Assembly: GCA_964017125.1 (NCBI GenBank)
Contig: OZ024908.1
Span: 60,046,021 to 60,110,020, forward strand
Reading direction: 5' to 3'
Length of the DNA stretch: 64,000 bases
Origin: Flabesymbios commensalis
Lineage: Eukaryota; Annelida; Polychaeta; Terebellida; Flabelligeridae
The position numbers and the translations under genes were made by a program. Every line of letters begins with the position of its first letter. Position 1 is the first letter of the stretch. Of the stretch, positions 1-11,454 are shown piece by piece. The notes under the pieces are model-generated. The model saw nothing but the letters and a program-made list of their open reading frames with translations, searched no databases and was not told where the DNA came from.

Positions 1-475
1 ATAATTAATATGTGGAAGAATGAGAGAATTGTAAATGGTCAATAGTGTTTTTTGTGGTATTAAGTGTTTAAGTTTATTAATCACACCTATTGTCTGCGAT
101 ATTTTATTTCCTATTTTATTAACATGTAAATTCCATTTAAGGTGTTTATTTATAATTAGTCCCAGATAATTAAATTCATCCACACATTCGATTAATGTAT
201 TGTTTATTTTTAATTTTGGAATTGTTACACGTTTCTGTGGTTGATGAAAGAGCATGAACTTTGATTTTAGTTTATTTAGGGACAGCTTGTTAACTAATAA
301 CCAGTAACTTATTTTTTCTAATTCATCATTTAATATATTAATATTTAGCCCAGAATCATGTTTAGCATAAAAATCATTTAAATTTGCGATAAGGGTTGTG
401 TCATCAGCATAGATTATGCATTTGATTATATTGATGGGCATTCGTAAAAAGTTTGCATACCGGTCATAAAATCAA
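1..475 (-). mobile_element. Non-LTR retrotransposon (LINE), reverse transcriptase fragment
   Basis: On the minus strand this stretch stays open from about position 466 to the window edge. It reads as the second half of a reverse-transcriptase domain. The catalytic YADDTTL motif lies at about 390-411, followed by a WLLVNKLSLNKLKSKFMLFH block and then FNYLGLIINKHLKWNLH and a thumb-like region. This order is typical of jockey/CR1/L2-type LINEs, whose reverse transcriptase copies the element's own RNA at the target site. The frame closes just upstream of the motif, so the copy is 5'-truncated or decayed there. The 3' part runs off the window. There is no endonuclease domain in view. The clade is not resolved. 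Confidence 0.85.
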
Positions 476-530
476 AAAAAATCACAAAAAGGATTTTCTG
501 TGTTTCAGATAATGTTGAGTTCAACATTTT

Positions 531-822
531 TTATATTCTTTGATAGGTAGCAAGATCATAATTTTTCAAATACCTTGCAGTAAGTTTACTTATATAGTCA
601 CCAGTAACCTGATATTTCATGATAGTTTGTGATTTTATTTGGTCTGCAGTCAGCGAAAAATGAGTTACTGTAGTCAGTTGACCAGAAGTGGCCAAGGAGG
701 GTTTCGTCACCACTTGAGCGTGCATATCTAAAACCTTTTTTTAGCATGTCAATGGGACCTCTGGGCATAACTGGCACCCGGTTGTCGGCTTGCAGGTGTG
801 TGCAGGAGTTTTTGAGGGGCAA
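531..822 (-). repeat. Dispersed repeat R1, copy 1
   Basis: Reverse-complemented, this block shares several short stretches in the same order with 4160-4360 on the plus strand: GCCGA-AACCGG, AAGGTTTTAG-TATGCAC and TGG-CAACTGACTAC. It is therefore an old interspersed repeat present in both orientations. The overlapping open frames look like by-products of the repeat. The family is not recognised. Confidence 0.45.
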
Positions 823-839
823 AATAAGATTTATTACGG

Positions 840-2330
840 AACCACTATAAAATTAATTCCGTCTGAATAAATTAATTCAATCAATTTAACTAAACGTTTG
901 AAAAATGACATATGAATGGACCAGATGTATGCACAGTATCATTTAAAATTTAGCTTATAATGAAATAATTTACATTTATTAAGTTATTAGATCACAACGA
1001 AAAATGGCTAAACGGTAAACGGTTAAACCGAGTGCTTACCCTATGCATGCAAGTAGTTTTTTTGCAATGGATAAAGGATCATCTAAATTATAAAAACCTT
1101 TTTAGGTCTTTTAGGGTGATAGTTATATAGAATATGCAGGATACTACTTTGTTGTGATATACCATATACAGTCAAAATCAAAATATTAAACTCCAACAAT
1201 CGATGGTATAAAACACATGAAACCTGGTAGAATGCATATGTACATACGTGTAAAATACATGCCTAAAAATAAAGTTAGTGAGACCAGAAAATTATCATAA
1301 TTATTGATACTGTGGCATCAACTTTTGAAAACAAATATATTTTCAAAGCCGAATTATTCTTAACAAACAAATACAATATGATACACTGGTGGCTTATAGC
1401 TTGTCACTTCAAGTATGAAACACGATAATGCGCTCTTAACAGGTAACATACACAGAAATAACAAAATAGAATATTGGCAGCTCAGTAAAACATCAAACTT
1501 CCATGTTTGAATGAACCATATTATCCAATTAGTCAGTTTTACAGAATCACTGTAAAGTTAGGCAGAATCATTCTAAACCTTAGCTATTTATAAAGCTATT
1601 TGATTTGCATTTAGACAATAAATCATTACGCACCGACACCCTAAGGAGCAACCCATCTTACTTCTAGTACAACTGCACCGCGAATTCACACATTTGCTTG
1701 TAGATATAGCTCTGGGCATGAAGTAGGCATTAGCCGACATCTCGTTGGGACAGGCAATGGTGGATCCAGCAATTGAATCCAGTTTTTAATATAATTTCTA
1801 ATACACAACACAACTGTCACAATCATCCTCTTATATGGTTTACAGTGGTCCGGGGGCATGCCCTTTCAGAAAAATGTCAAAATCTAAGGCTTGAATTGCA
1901 TTCTGGAGCATATAAAAGCCCAAATTGGTTTTTTTTGAGATACTGAAGGGCGGGCGCCTCCCCCTCCTGATCAGCTACTGATGGATTGCATAGTTCATTT
2001 ATGCTGATAATCATATTCTTCTGGAGATGATATGTCAAGGAGAGCAATATATATGGACACAGCACATACCCTCATAGACTGTTTTGGGTGATTCGTCTTT
2101 TGTAGGTGTTTTTTCAAGATCTGCTGCCTTTTACAATGGAAGTGAATTGATTTCTACAGCAGTTGAATATAGACTGACAGTGCAGTTCGATCACAAATTG
2201 CTCCGCTTCTGCTATTTTCAACGCTTGGTGGATTACATTACTCTATCAACAAAGTTAGCTGATAAAGATATAAACGTATTTTCTGTGTCCACTTCATCTT
2301 GCCTAATAAATAATATATGAGTAAAATAAT
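840..2330. other. Intergenic DNA, no gene seen
   Basis: AT-rich sequence without a convincing coding region. A short GC-richer block with a GGGGGCATGCCC-like stretch at about 1850-1970 looks like a repeat remnant. The 78-codon open frame at 2084-2320 has no recognisable motif. Confidence 0.5.
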
Positions 2331-3470
2331 TATTAACAGATCTGTGCCACAATATGTCATGATTGTATCAGGATGATACATTATGTCAGTAGGTCTATGT
2401 ACATATATGGCACAGTACTATATTGTACAAAATCAATATTATAGAACCATAAAGTTACAATTCAATGTTAAAATATGGCATCACAATGTAGATACATGAC
2501 ATTATAATGTCACTATATGATGGTAAAATATTTTCAAAAACCTTGAAATTTCATGTTATGACACGATAATGTCAATCTATGATATCAAAGTAGGGGCTAC
2601 CATAATATGGAATTATAATGACAATACATCGCAATAAATTGTCGGTATACCATATTTATATGTACGGATTTAAAAGTATAATGAAATCCTAATGTTTTTA
2701 TATTCAAGTATGACACTCAAATGTTGTCAGGATGTGACACTTTAATAACAGAATAATACTATAATATTGCACTAGCTGTAGTTTAAAAATATGACATCCT
2801 AATTTCCCACAGCATGTTATTATAATGTATATATGACATTAACTAGTCGATATATGACATTTTGTTTAACTGTATACGACAGTATGAGTTCTGGTAATGA
2901 AATTATCAAAACATGGCTTTAAAAAGTGCGGATATAGCAATATAATTGGAAATACAGTAGTGAGTAGAACCTGCTATGAGCACCCACTCTATTGAGTACC
3001 CAACCTCCCATGCAAGGCCACTTGGTCTTTTCACAAAATGGTAGTTTGTATGTATACATTATGAATAAAACCTCCTATGTGCAGCCACCTATTTTAAAAG
3101 GCCACTTTAACTGTCCCGGAAGGCAGGTCGAAATGTCGCAATCGTTTCGCAAGTACAAAAGCGAGTAAAATTTAACCACAGATCTGACATTTTAGTATCC
3201 TAGATCAAAAGCCATTATAATTGCATGGTATCGCTGTATTATGGACAGACGTGACATTTAAATATCCGTATATATAACGTGAGATATTAGTAATATAATT
3301 GAGGGATGTATTGCATATTATAATTTTCTATATCAGGCTTGCTTAGTGTGGAAATATGGTATTGTATTCAGGATAAGATGTCAAATAAATATCAGAATTT
3401 CACTTTAATGTAACGATATGGCATTATATATTATATGTTGACATATATATATATATATAACCCTCATGGC
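2330..3470. repeat. Degenerate short-motif tandem repeat region
   Basis: Variants of ATATGACATTATAATGTCA recur throughout at irregular spacing of about 25-35 bp, for example around 2360, 2500, 2560, 2830, 3250 and 3420. This looks like a very old minisatellite, interrupted by unrelated sequence near 2940-3180. An AT dinucleotide run lies at about 3440. Confidence 0.55.
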
Positions 3471-3830
3471 TTTAATGTGGCATAGATATGAGATGCCACC
3501 AAAGATTCGCATTGTTACGAACTTGGGCAAAAGAAGGGTTAAAAAGAATGATTTTTTTGTAATTTTATCCAAAAGTAAAGGGTTTCTGCATTTAAAAAAA
3601 CATGTTCAGTTATCGATTATTAGAGTATTCTAATCATTTTAAGTGGTTATTAGGCTCAGTAGGTGATTTCGAAGACGATCTATAGAAATAAAATATTATG
3701 TTTATTCTCTAAAACTTAGGGACAAAAAGGCACTGGATTATACTGTTCTATTTTCAAATTAAATAGTTTGTACGGAATGCTTAATTACAAATTGTAAAGG
3801 TTTTTGACTACTCCTATATTAATCGATGAC

Positions 3831-4166
3831 AAATAATATTGTTCTAAAGTATATTAGAATAAAGCTGTGTTATAACCTCCCTATTTTTATTATTTTTAAT
3901 GGGCTTTTCTCTGTCCATAATAATGTTGATTGACTGGTAAAATTGACAATTTAAGGGTGAATTTGGCGGCCATTTTGAAAATACTATGTAGCTCTAGATC
4001 AAATAATATTGTCCTAAAGTATATTAGAATAAATCCATATAACCTCCACATTGTTTTTGATTTCTAATTTGTATTTTCTGTTCACAATATTTTGTTGATT
4101 GACTGGTAAAAGTGACAATCTAAGGATGTATTTGGCGGCCTTTTTGAAAATATTCTGTAGCTCTAG
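3831..4166. repeat. Two-copy tandem repeat, 170-bp unit
   Basis: 3831-4000 and 4001-4166 are diverged direct copies. Both start AAATAATATTGT and both end with GGCGGCC-TTTTGAAAATA followed by GTAGCTCTAG. A GATTGACTGGTAAAA block lies at the same place in each. Each unit carries one AATGGCCGCC-like motif near its end. Confidence 0.85.
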
Positions 4167-4370
4167 TGCACAGACATGAAAGCCGATAACCGGTCGGGGT
4201 TTCACTATAAGAGGTCTGAGAATACATCTAGCAAGGTTTTAGGTATGCACAGAAAAGTCGACACGAAAACCTCAAATAAGCTATTTTCTGACTCCTGGCC
4301 AACTGACTACTGTACACTTGATCCAAATAGATCGGATAACAAACTGAATTTGGGTGCAGACTTCTGTTTT
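4160..4370 (+). repeat. Dispersed repeat R1, copy 2
   Basis: Inverted relative to 531-822 and sharing the same ordered stretches. The 66-codon open frame here is not considered a gene. Confidence 0.4.
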
Positions 4371-4807
4371 TGCTAAATTTATTCAATTCTTACAATTTTC
4401 GTTTCTTTTAAATATTTGCATTAGCAAAAAATCCTTGACGCTGCCACAGCACTATAAGTCGAGCTTAAAGCCCCTTAATTAGGGTAGTCTTCATGCACAA
4501 TTGTAAATTTCTCAATAATTTAATCATTGGTCATTTGATTTTCTCCCACCTCGCATATTTTCACTCCTTACACTTACCACTAGCATATTACAAACTGAAA
4601 ATGATTTTTTTCTAATTACTTTTATAGTGTTAATCATATAATATATTGTTTGGAACAATGTTTATCTTCTGTTTTGTACTTTATATCATGTTTGTATAGG
4701 AAAATACACCTTAAAGCAACACATTTACACCCTTTACATGCTAAGTTCAGTCTTTCATAGGAAAAAAATATAAATGTTTAAGCCTTGCGTTTTTTTGCGT
4801 CATTTTT

Positions 4808-4869
4808 ATCCCCCGCCCGACGAAGTGGGGGCGGGGGGTATTGGCGTCGCCTCGGATGTCCGTTCGTCC

Positions 4870-4901
<32 letters not shown>

Positions 4902-5752
4902 GTCCGTCCCGCGTCCGGATGTCCGCATTTTGTTTCCGGAGCAGAACAAAATGTGCGGTTTCAGGTAGGGATATGCTCTGAAAATTTTCAACTTGATCAA
5001 ATTCAAAATGGCCGACTATCGGCCATAAATAACTTTAATATGCCTGATACCGGACAAACTGTGCCAGATAGTTAGATGCTCTAACCTTCAAAATTGGCAT
5101 AATGTGGAAAATGATGATGATAAAAGTTATTTGTACACTTCTTTAATTTTTTTGATCCAAAAAATAATATTCATTCTGTCCAAATTTGCATAAATTCAAG
5201 ATGGCAGACAAATGATAATTGTTATCAAAGTTTTTGAAACGTGCACAGGAGAAGCAAAGTGAGTCATCGTCTCAACTGTGTACAATCACCGTTTACGGGG
5301 GAAGGGGCTACGCCCCTTTCGAAACCCCATGAATATAGTTTTAGAGCAGCCACGCGCGAAAAATGGGTCCCTTTTAGGGTAAAAAATGTTTTTTTTTGCT
5401 AGAGAAAACACATAAAATTAAAGTCTAACAACGAAATTCAACATTGATAAGGCATTAAATCTATTTACAGCATCAACCCTTGGAACAAAAATTCCATAGG
5501 ATATGTACCAGTCCAATAAATACTATAAAACGAAATGTATGGTTTCAGTGAGGGATATATATATATATACCCTCTTAATGGCAACTTGCTCAAACTAAAA
5601 AAATGCTGACTTGCGACCAACATTGACTTCAATATCTGTAATACACACTGTAATCTAGCTAGATAGGTGGATCATTATTGTAGAACAGAATGTGAGACTT
5701 CAGGGAAGTATGCACCCTGTAAAATTTCTATCACGCGGGCGGGGCGGGGGAT
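4808..5752. mobile_element. GC-ended 945-bp element with 11-bp inverted termini
   Basis: The block begins ATCCCCCGCCC (4808-4818) and ends with the exact reverse complement GGGCGGGGGAT (5742-5752). Just inside the left end is a run of CGTC/CCGT tetranucleotides (about 4858-4918) and a TTTGTTTCCGGAGCAGA block. The interior has a GATCAAATTCAAAATGGCC motif. Similar GACGAAG...CCGGAGCAGA units are familiar to me as high-copy repeats in marine invertebrates. There is no transposase, so it is non-autonomous if mobile. Target-site duplications are not evident. The Arg/Pro/Ser-rich open frames over the CGTC run are artefacts. Confidence 0.6.
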
Positions 5753-5964
5753 TATGGTGGCCGGCTGGCCTCTTGTTTAGGAATGATACAGTATATGATA
5801 CAAACATTTTTAATTTTCTAAGATAAAGTTGATTTAAGCTGTTTTGTCAATGTTGGTGAAGCAAAGTGGAACCAACTTATATGCTTTATGCCCTATATGT
5901 TATGGGTCTATGACCATTATAAATATATTTTTTTCTGTAGACGTCGGAATATGACGTCTTTAGA

Positions 5965-6440
5965 AAGGGTTATAGACTAGTCATTAGCTCGTAAATTGTT
6001 TTACCTGTTCGAAAATTATAACACCAGTTTCGAGAATAAACTGAGCCTGTGAGGACATTACTGCATAATTTATGTCCAAAGAAAGTTTGGTAGTTTTGAC
6101 TCTAATAGTAGCTTATACACCTTGTCATGTCAAATAAAGATCGCCATGACCTTTCAGCAGTACCATTTTGGTCGGGCGAATAATACGCTGGCGTCTCATG
6201 GCAAATCTGTAACTTAACCATCAAATATTTGAAACTTCCAGTCCCATTATCTGTCCTCAAGCGTTTACATTTTCCAAAAGGACTGTTATCTGCTAGAAAC
6301 TTTTCTGTTGCAGCAACAGTGTTAGAATTATTTTTCAGAAAATATACACATAAAGCACCAGTAAAATCATCTCCAAAAGTTATAGCATATATTTGAAACC
6401 ATCTTTTGACACAGGCAAAATCGGACCTGCTTAATTACAA
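5965..6440 (-). mobile_element. Ty1/Copia-type LTR retrotransposon fossil, integrase region
   Basis: Translation of the minus strand gives the hallmarks of a Copia integrase core: RTDNGTGSF, then ETPAYYSPDQNGTAERSW, then a C-terminal stretch ending GKTIYELM. Only the integrase part is recognisable. No LTRs, protease or reverse transcriptase were found nearby. The copy is an old fragment with several breaks. Confidence 0.8.
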
Positions 6441-6627
6441 TGTAACAGTAACACATTATAGAGCACTCGTAGCCCGTTTATCAGGTTCTCTACTGCTGTG
6501 ACCTGTGATAACAAGAAGTCGAGGAATTCAAATATAATCTACCTTTCTTTTCAGTATTGAAAATTGTACCACAAGAGGATTTTAACTCTGCACATTTCGG
6601 ATTGAAATTTTAAATAGACACAATAAT

Positions 6628-6968
6628 ACACCAATAATCCATGTGAAAAATACACGTGGGAAATATGTAAAACAAAATGAGGTGGCATTCTTCACATGAT
6701 ATCCATATGATATCCACGTGAACGGGTACACCATTAATCCACGTGAAACAATTCACGTGGAATACACCTGAAAATACACACCAATAATCCACATGAGAAA
6801 TGCAACATGGATTACAGGTGAAAAAAATAATGCTCAAACTTCACTTGATATCCACGTGTAAATCAACACCAATAATACACACGAAGAAATCCACGTGGAA
6901 TACACCTGGAATTGTAGTAGAACACGGTCCACCAATTTTTCACCCCAATTACACGTGGATTCCACGTG
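6628..6968. promoter_or_regulatory. E-box array with ChoRE-like CACGTG-N5-CACGTG pair
   Basis: Eight perfect CACGTG boxes start at 6653, 6715, 6740, 6754, 6853, 6892, 6952 and 6963. The last two form CACGTG-GATTC-CACGTG, the exact carbohydrate-response-element layout bound by Mondo/ChREBP with Mlx. Other CANNTG boxes sit at the same 5-bp spacing: 6693/6704/6715 (CACATG, CATATG, CACGTG), 6754/6765, 6842/6853, 6892/6903 and an imperfect 6804/6815. The array ends 237 bp before the start codon of the sugar transporter at 7205. The phrase ACACCAATAATCC recurs at about 6628, 6778 and 6868, so the array probably arose from a degenerate tandem repeat. The regulatory role is inferred from architecture and position. 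Confidence 0.6.
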
Positions 6969-7204
6969 GTGTGCCTGCTGTGTTATATTACGGTATTTTT
7001 TGTCTGCGTTATTTTCTAATTTGTTTGGACTTTTTGCTGTCAGAATTGTAATAAGATAATTAGTATCTGTCTTTATTGCCATGTTATCAATGACCCGTCT
7101 TTTAATAAAAAATAATAGGTGTCGTGCTAAACTTCGTTTTTATCATGTAGGCGTACACGAAGATACATAGCATATGGGCCTATAGGGGCCTACATAATAT
7201 ATAA

Positions 7205-9245
7205 ATGACTGAAGTATTTAATACAACATTTGCTGAGGTGGGCATAGGCTTATTCAGTCGGGCCCCCTGTCACATTCAAAGAATTAATTTAATGGATTAT
7301 ACTATGCCAAGTTTAGTAAGAACTCCACACAACAGCAGTATGCCTAGGCCTACATATGGAAAGGAGGAACAACTTCGACTTGCTGATTTAGAAGTAGAAG
7401 ATGGTGAGTGTCGAAAGCATTCTGTGAGAATAATTATGTGAATATTCAATCATATAAATGAGTGATAAAAACATGATTGTGATTCTCTAGCTGACCTTAG
7501 TACTGACTGATGGGGACTGGAAATGGAAAGACAAAAGACAATTTCATAGTAATTTATTTGTTATCACTTATATTACATGTATTTGGTAAGCAAATTATTA
7601 GGCCTATGTGTGTATAGTTTTGTATTTATGGTGTTAAACTGTATCTTTATAATATAGGGGTACTGTATGCAATGTCAAAACTGTCCACACAGAAAGCCAT
7701 TATTCGATCATCAAAGCTTGGGATTTGGAATCGAACCTACATAAATAATTCCGGGTTACGTGGTTATATAATGTTACCAAACCATGACGTAGTTTTTTAC
7801 TCTAAGAACTTAAAGTGCACCAAAGGATCCATATGTGTAACGATAAAAGGCATGTCTGATAAATATTGCATGTACATTTTTGTTTTGCAGTCAAGAAAAA
7901 ACTTTGTTTCGAAACCTCTACAGGTGAATGGTTTGCTTCAGTAGTGGCATCACTTAATGCTCTAGTAGGCGGGTTTGTGATGGGATATTCCTCACCAACA
8001 ATACATCAACTACGGGACAAGCTGTTGACAAGAGATGATATATCGTGGTACGGATCATTGGCTGTGCTAGGAGCGACCCTAGGTGGGTTCATTTGCCAAG
8101 TGTTGACGAATAAATATGGACGTAAATGTACTATGCTCATGTGTTCACTTCCCTATGCAATAGGATGGCTGTCTATTGTGGCTGCTCAAAATAAACTTAT
8201 GTTGTATATTGGCAGAGTTATAACGGGACTCTCTTTTGGAATGACAATTCCAATCACCTCAATTTACATTAGTGAAGTTGCAAGTGCCAATACGCGCGGC
8301 ATGTTAGCCATGCTGAATAACATTCTACAGATGGTAGGTCTGGTACTTGTGTATGGATTGGGACTAATTCTATCATGGCGCTGGCTTGCCGTCATTCCAA
8401 TAATTGTTACTTTATTAACTGTTTTCCTCATTGCGTGGCTTCCTGAATCGCCCAGACATTTATTGCTGCGATTCCAGAATACAGAAGCAAAAGAAAGTCT
8501 AATGTGGCTTGGTAGATCAGAAAACGAATGTGAAAAGGAACTAGAAACAATCAGACAATCGCTGTGTGACGAAAGGAATGATATTGATAGTAGCTTCAAA
8601 TCAGAATTTTGCGTGAACTTGATATTACTGATCATACTTATGATTTTCTCAGAAGGCACAGGGACAATCGCAATCTTTTTTTATGGGGAACTTATTTTGA
8701 CAGAAGCTGGGGACATAGAGGAAGCAGAAGGGACACAGGTGATACTTGCAGTATTCCGTGTAGTTTGTTCATTGTTAGGAGGGACATTAGTTGACAGACT
8801 AGGCAGAAAAGGTTTACTTATAACATCAGGAATATTCATGATGCTGGGGAATTTATCCATGGGTGGCTATTTATACGTACACCAGCACTATGATTGGCAA
8901 TCACAGTGGTTGCCCATCAGCAGCTTATTGGTGTCCATGGCTGCTTACTCCATTGGCTGGGGACCCATTCCATGGATATACCAGTCAGAGCTGTTCGATG
9001 TGAAAACACGTGGTATATCTGCAACAGTAGCCTCTCTCACAGCATGGACCTCTGCTTTTCTAGTATCACGCATGTTTCTTCCTTTACAGACTCTGTTAAA
9101 TCCCTATGGTGTTTTCTGGTTGTTCAGTGGTGTATGTCTCTTGTCGCCTTTCTTCGTCGCAGTATGCCTACCCGAAACTAAACAGAAACCATTAGAGCAT
9201 ATCACAAAATCTGAGGAAGATGACCCTGGTTGTAACGTAGAGTGA
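7205..9245 (+). CDS. SLC2 family facilitated sugar transporter, Tret1-like (two exons)
   Basis: Exon 1 is 7205-7403 and exon 2 is 7891-9245. The intron has a GTGAGT donor, a TTTTGTTTTGCAG acceptor and phase 1, giving 517 residues. A multi-pass plasma-membrane major-facilitator carrier moving hexoses or trehalose down their gradient is expected. Visible family marks are GGFVMGYSSP in helix 1, KYGRK (141-145) after helix 2, RVITG and SEVAS..TRG around helix 4, SWRWLA in helix 6, PESPRHLLLR (251-260), DRLGRK (368-373), GWGPIPW (422-428) in helix 10 and PETK (494-497). The QQLSG sugar-binding motif expected in helix 7 is replaced by FSEGTG (319-324), so the substrate may be unusual. The 66-residue N-terminal tail from exon 1 is hydrophilic. 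The ATG at 7205 was chosen because it gives the only in-phase splice to exon 2. An AATATA polyadenylation-like signal lies at about 9266. Confidence 0.85.
7404..7890 (+). other. Intron 1 of the sugar transporter
   Basis: 487 bp, GT-AG, phase 1: exon 1 leaves one base (G) and exon 2 supplies TC to complete a valine codon. A pyrimidine-rich tract precedes the CAG. An in-frame non-ATG extension upstream of 7891 exists but runs through the acceptor and is not coding. Confidence 0.75.
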
Positions 9246-10339
9246 TCTCGTTTGTAATATAGCAATAATATAAAAAAAACTATGTTCATAATGCTTCAAA
9301 GTCGACACCATCAAGGCATCGACTTTCTTCTCCCATGTAGGCCGGCCTCGATGCCTCACTGCGCCCGGTTGTAGCTCAAAGTACAGAGGTAGACATACTA
9401 TTTTTTAATCACACATTCTTATCCGATGCGATCGATATGAAAACAAAATTATTTTGTTTATGTTTGCCAAGCTTATATTTTGTTTGACATACAGTAGGCC
9501 CTATCGTCTACATTAAAAATTCTTAACAATAACTTCCTTACGCGAAGTAGCCTACACTTCTTTACACCTGCTTTACACAATTTATAAAACATTGCAATTC
9601 ATATTCCAACCGAACGCCTGCGCATGAAACACATTCGTCCAGGTGTGATGACCTCATGCCTTGTACCATGTATTTTGTTTATCTTCCTGACATCAGAGAG
9701 CGGGGGGTTTACCTGAGCGGTATATATGTGTGGAGAATGATTGCTTATTATTTGGTAATGATTTATGTTAATCTTATCTAGCATATTCTAATTTAATCTA
9801 GTATATTTCACCATCTAATAATATTGGTAATGTCTTCAAAACGTCACTTGCGAATTTACCCATTGTTGTGAATGTGATTTAAAACTTGAGTAAATTCTGA
9901 ATAGTTCTGGCTCTTGCGTTTGTGTACCCACAATATAATATTAAATTGTCACGTGGCGGGCATTTTAAATTTAGTCTACATTAGCAAAATTCAATTACTT
10001 GTGTCTGATTTATCTCACCCATTTTTGCGGGTAATTTAATTATCTAACTTGACAAGGTGTTAGGCTTCTCCCTGCCATTTTTATATAACGAAAATGTAGG
10101 TCTATCTTTATTTGTTTTGGTGGTTAACAAATTACTCGTACAGATTTTAGACGAGTAGGCCCACATTACAAACATAAATAGACAATATAGGCCTATCATG
10201 GTTTTGCAGTCCCAACAACAAACAACTTTAGAACTTACATAATTATGGGTTTTGTTTTTGTATATAAACATCGCGACGTAATAAAGTGAAACGACGGTAT
10301 CATGGGTATGTAGCATTCATGAAATACAAGATGATAACA
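9246..10339. other. 3' flank of the transporter and intergenic DNA
   Basis: Contains the probable 3' UTR. Beyond that no coding region or clear repeat family is visible. A short GC-rich patch at 9300-9370 stands out from the AT-rich background. Confidence 0.5.
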
Positions 10340-10438
10340 GTCACGTCGTTTAACAATGACTCAAATGAGGTCGTGTATTTCAATGACACATAATTATGTC
10401 CGCATATTCCTTCGGCAATAAATATCTATCTATCTAAT
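10340..10438 (+). mobile_element. Possible LINE 3' end with ATCT tail
   Basis: CATATTCCTTCGGCAATAAA followed by a short TATCTATCTATC run resembles the 3' ends of CR1/jockey-like LINEs in invertebrates. No coding part is attached. Confidence 0.35.
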
Positions 10439-10740
10439 TATCATGTTTATAATTACTACAATTTATTTGTGGTGCCACTCTGGGTCAATGACAAAAACTG
10501 TTAATTAACTTTCCATAACCGAATACCATTAATGGAGCAATTATATGAAGATTTGCATATTTGCAATTTCAAACGATTGCCATTAAGAATATGGTAATTA
10601 GAACCACTTATTAACCATTAGAGTCCCTAAAAATGTCATTTTTCACGATACATATGACATTGACAACTTTAAAAAGATAATCATGTATGCTAGTGCCAAT
10701 ATAGTAAATTTTACATGCATTAGGGCTTCGGAGAATTAAT

Positions 10741-10826
10741 AAATGAATGAATGAATGAATGAATGAATGAATGAATGAATGAATGAATGAATGAATGAAT
10801 GAATGAATGAATGAATGAATGAATGT
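10741..10826. repeat. (AATG)n microsatellite
   Basis: About 21 units of AATG. On the minus strand it is a CATT run lying where the tail of the neighbouring SINE B copy would be. Confidence 0.97.
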
Positions 10827-10864
10827 AGTCCAGGTACATAATAGGCCTAATGAATCTCATTAAT

Positions 10865-11012
10865 AAATTGGCTTTAAATTATATACAGCCTACGCTGTTC
10901 CAGGACAATATCCTTTGGATAGTGAGACGAAAAGGGTGACACAAGATTCGAAATTCGAACCCCTGGCTGTATGAGGCCGAGTACTCAACGTTTCGATCAC
11001 AATATCGAATCT
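10865..11012 (-). mobile_element. tRNA-derived SINE, family B, copy 1
   Basis: The reverse complement matches the copy at 22615-22800: ACTCGGCCTCA-AC-GCCAGGG, TCGAATTTCGAATC-TGTGTC, then CTCAC-ATCC, a CTCCTGG-like block and a terminal TTAAAGCC. The B-box-like TTCGAATTTCGAATC marks its RNA polymerase III origin. It is non-autonomous and LINE-dependent. Confidence 0.75.
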
Positions 11013-11250
11013 ATTCGAGTGAACTGGGAATAAACATTATGTTTTTTTGGAACCTAATTACCACCAATGGGGAGCTGACTCCCGAGCTCAGACATGACAG
11101 CCGGTGGTGTTGACCATTACACCAGTCTTCAAATGAATAATTGTTCTCACACTCTGTGCTGTGGTTTTCACTATGAGACGTATATCAGTACCAGCCCATA
11201 GCGCACTCTAGATGCAGATTGAGCACAATATACTAAGAATTATGTCATGT

Positions 11251-11411
11251 GTGAGAAAATACAAACGTTGTTCATTTTTCGTGCGATATGTGACAATACA
11301 GCACATGTTCAATAAATAAGGTGTTCGCCTAAAGGCTCACACCTTATTCATTAAGCGAGTGATGTATTTTCCCATATCGCATTCAAATGAACACCGTTTG
11401 CATATCTTTTT
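11251..11411. mobile_element. Small fold-back element (imperfect palindrome)
   Basis: The left half (from 11254) and right half (to 11410) are reverse complements with scattered mismatches. The outer arms share CAAACG-TGTTCATTT and CGATATG. At the centre AATAAGGTGT and ACACCTTATT pair perfectly around a short loop at about 11333-11338. It looks like a miniature fold-back transposon. Confidence 0.75.
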
Positions 11412-11454
11412 TGACCGTGAATTGTAAAACTGATTTAAAGGATTAAAGGAAAGT

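Noticed and set aside
2084-2320. 78-codon plus-strand frame
   Set aside because: No domain, no splice context and ordinary composition; not supported as a gene.
4774-5075. Pro/Arg/Ser-rich open frames
   Set aside because: They are translations of the CGTC tetranucleotide run within the GC-ended element.
11060-11140. Possible third tRNA-like SINE head on the minus strand
   Set aside because: An A-box-like TGGTGTAATGGTCAACACC is visible but no convincing B box or second copy.
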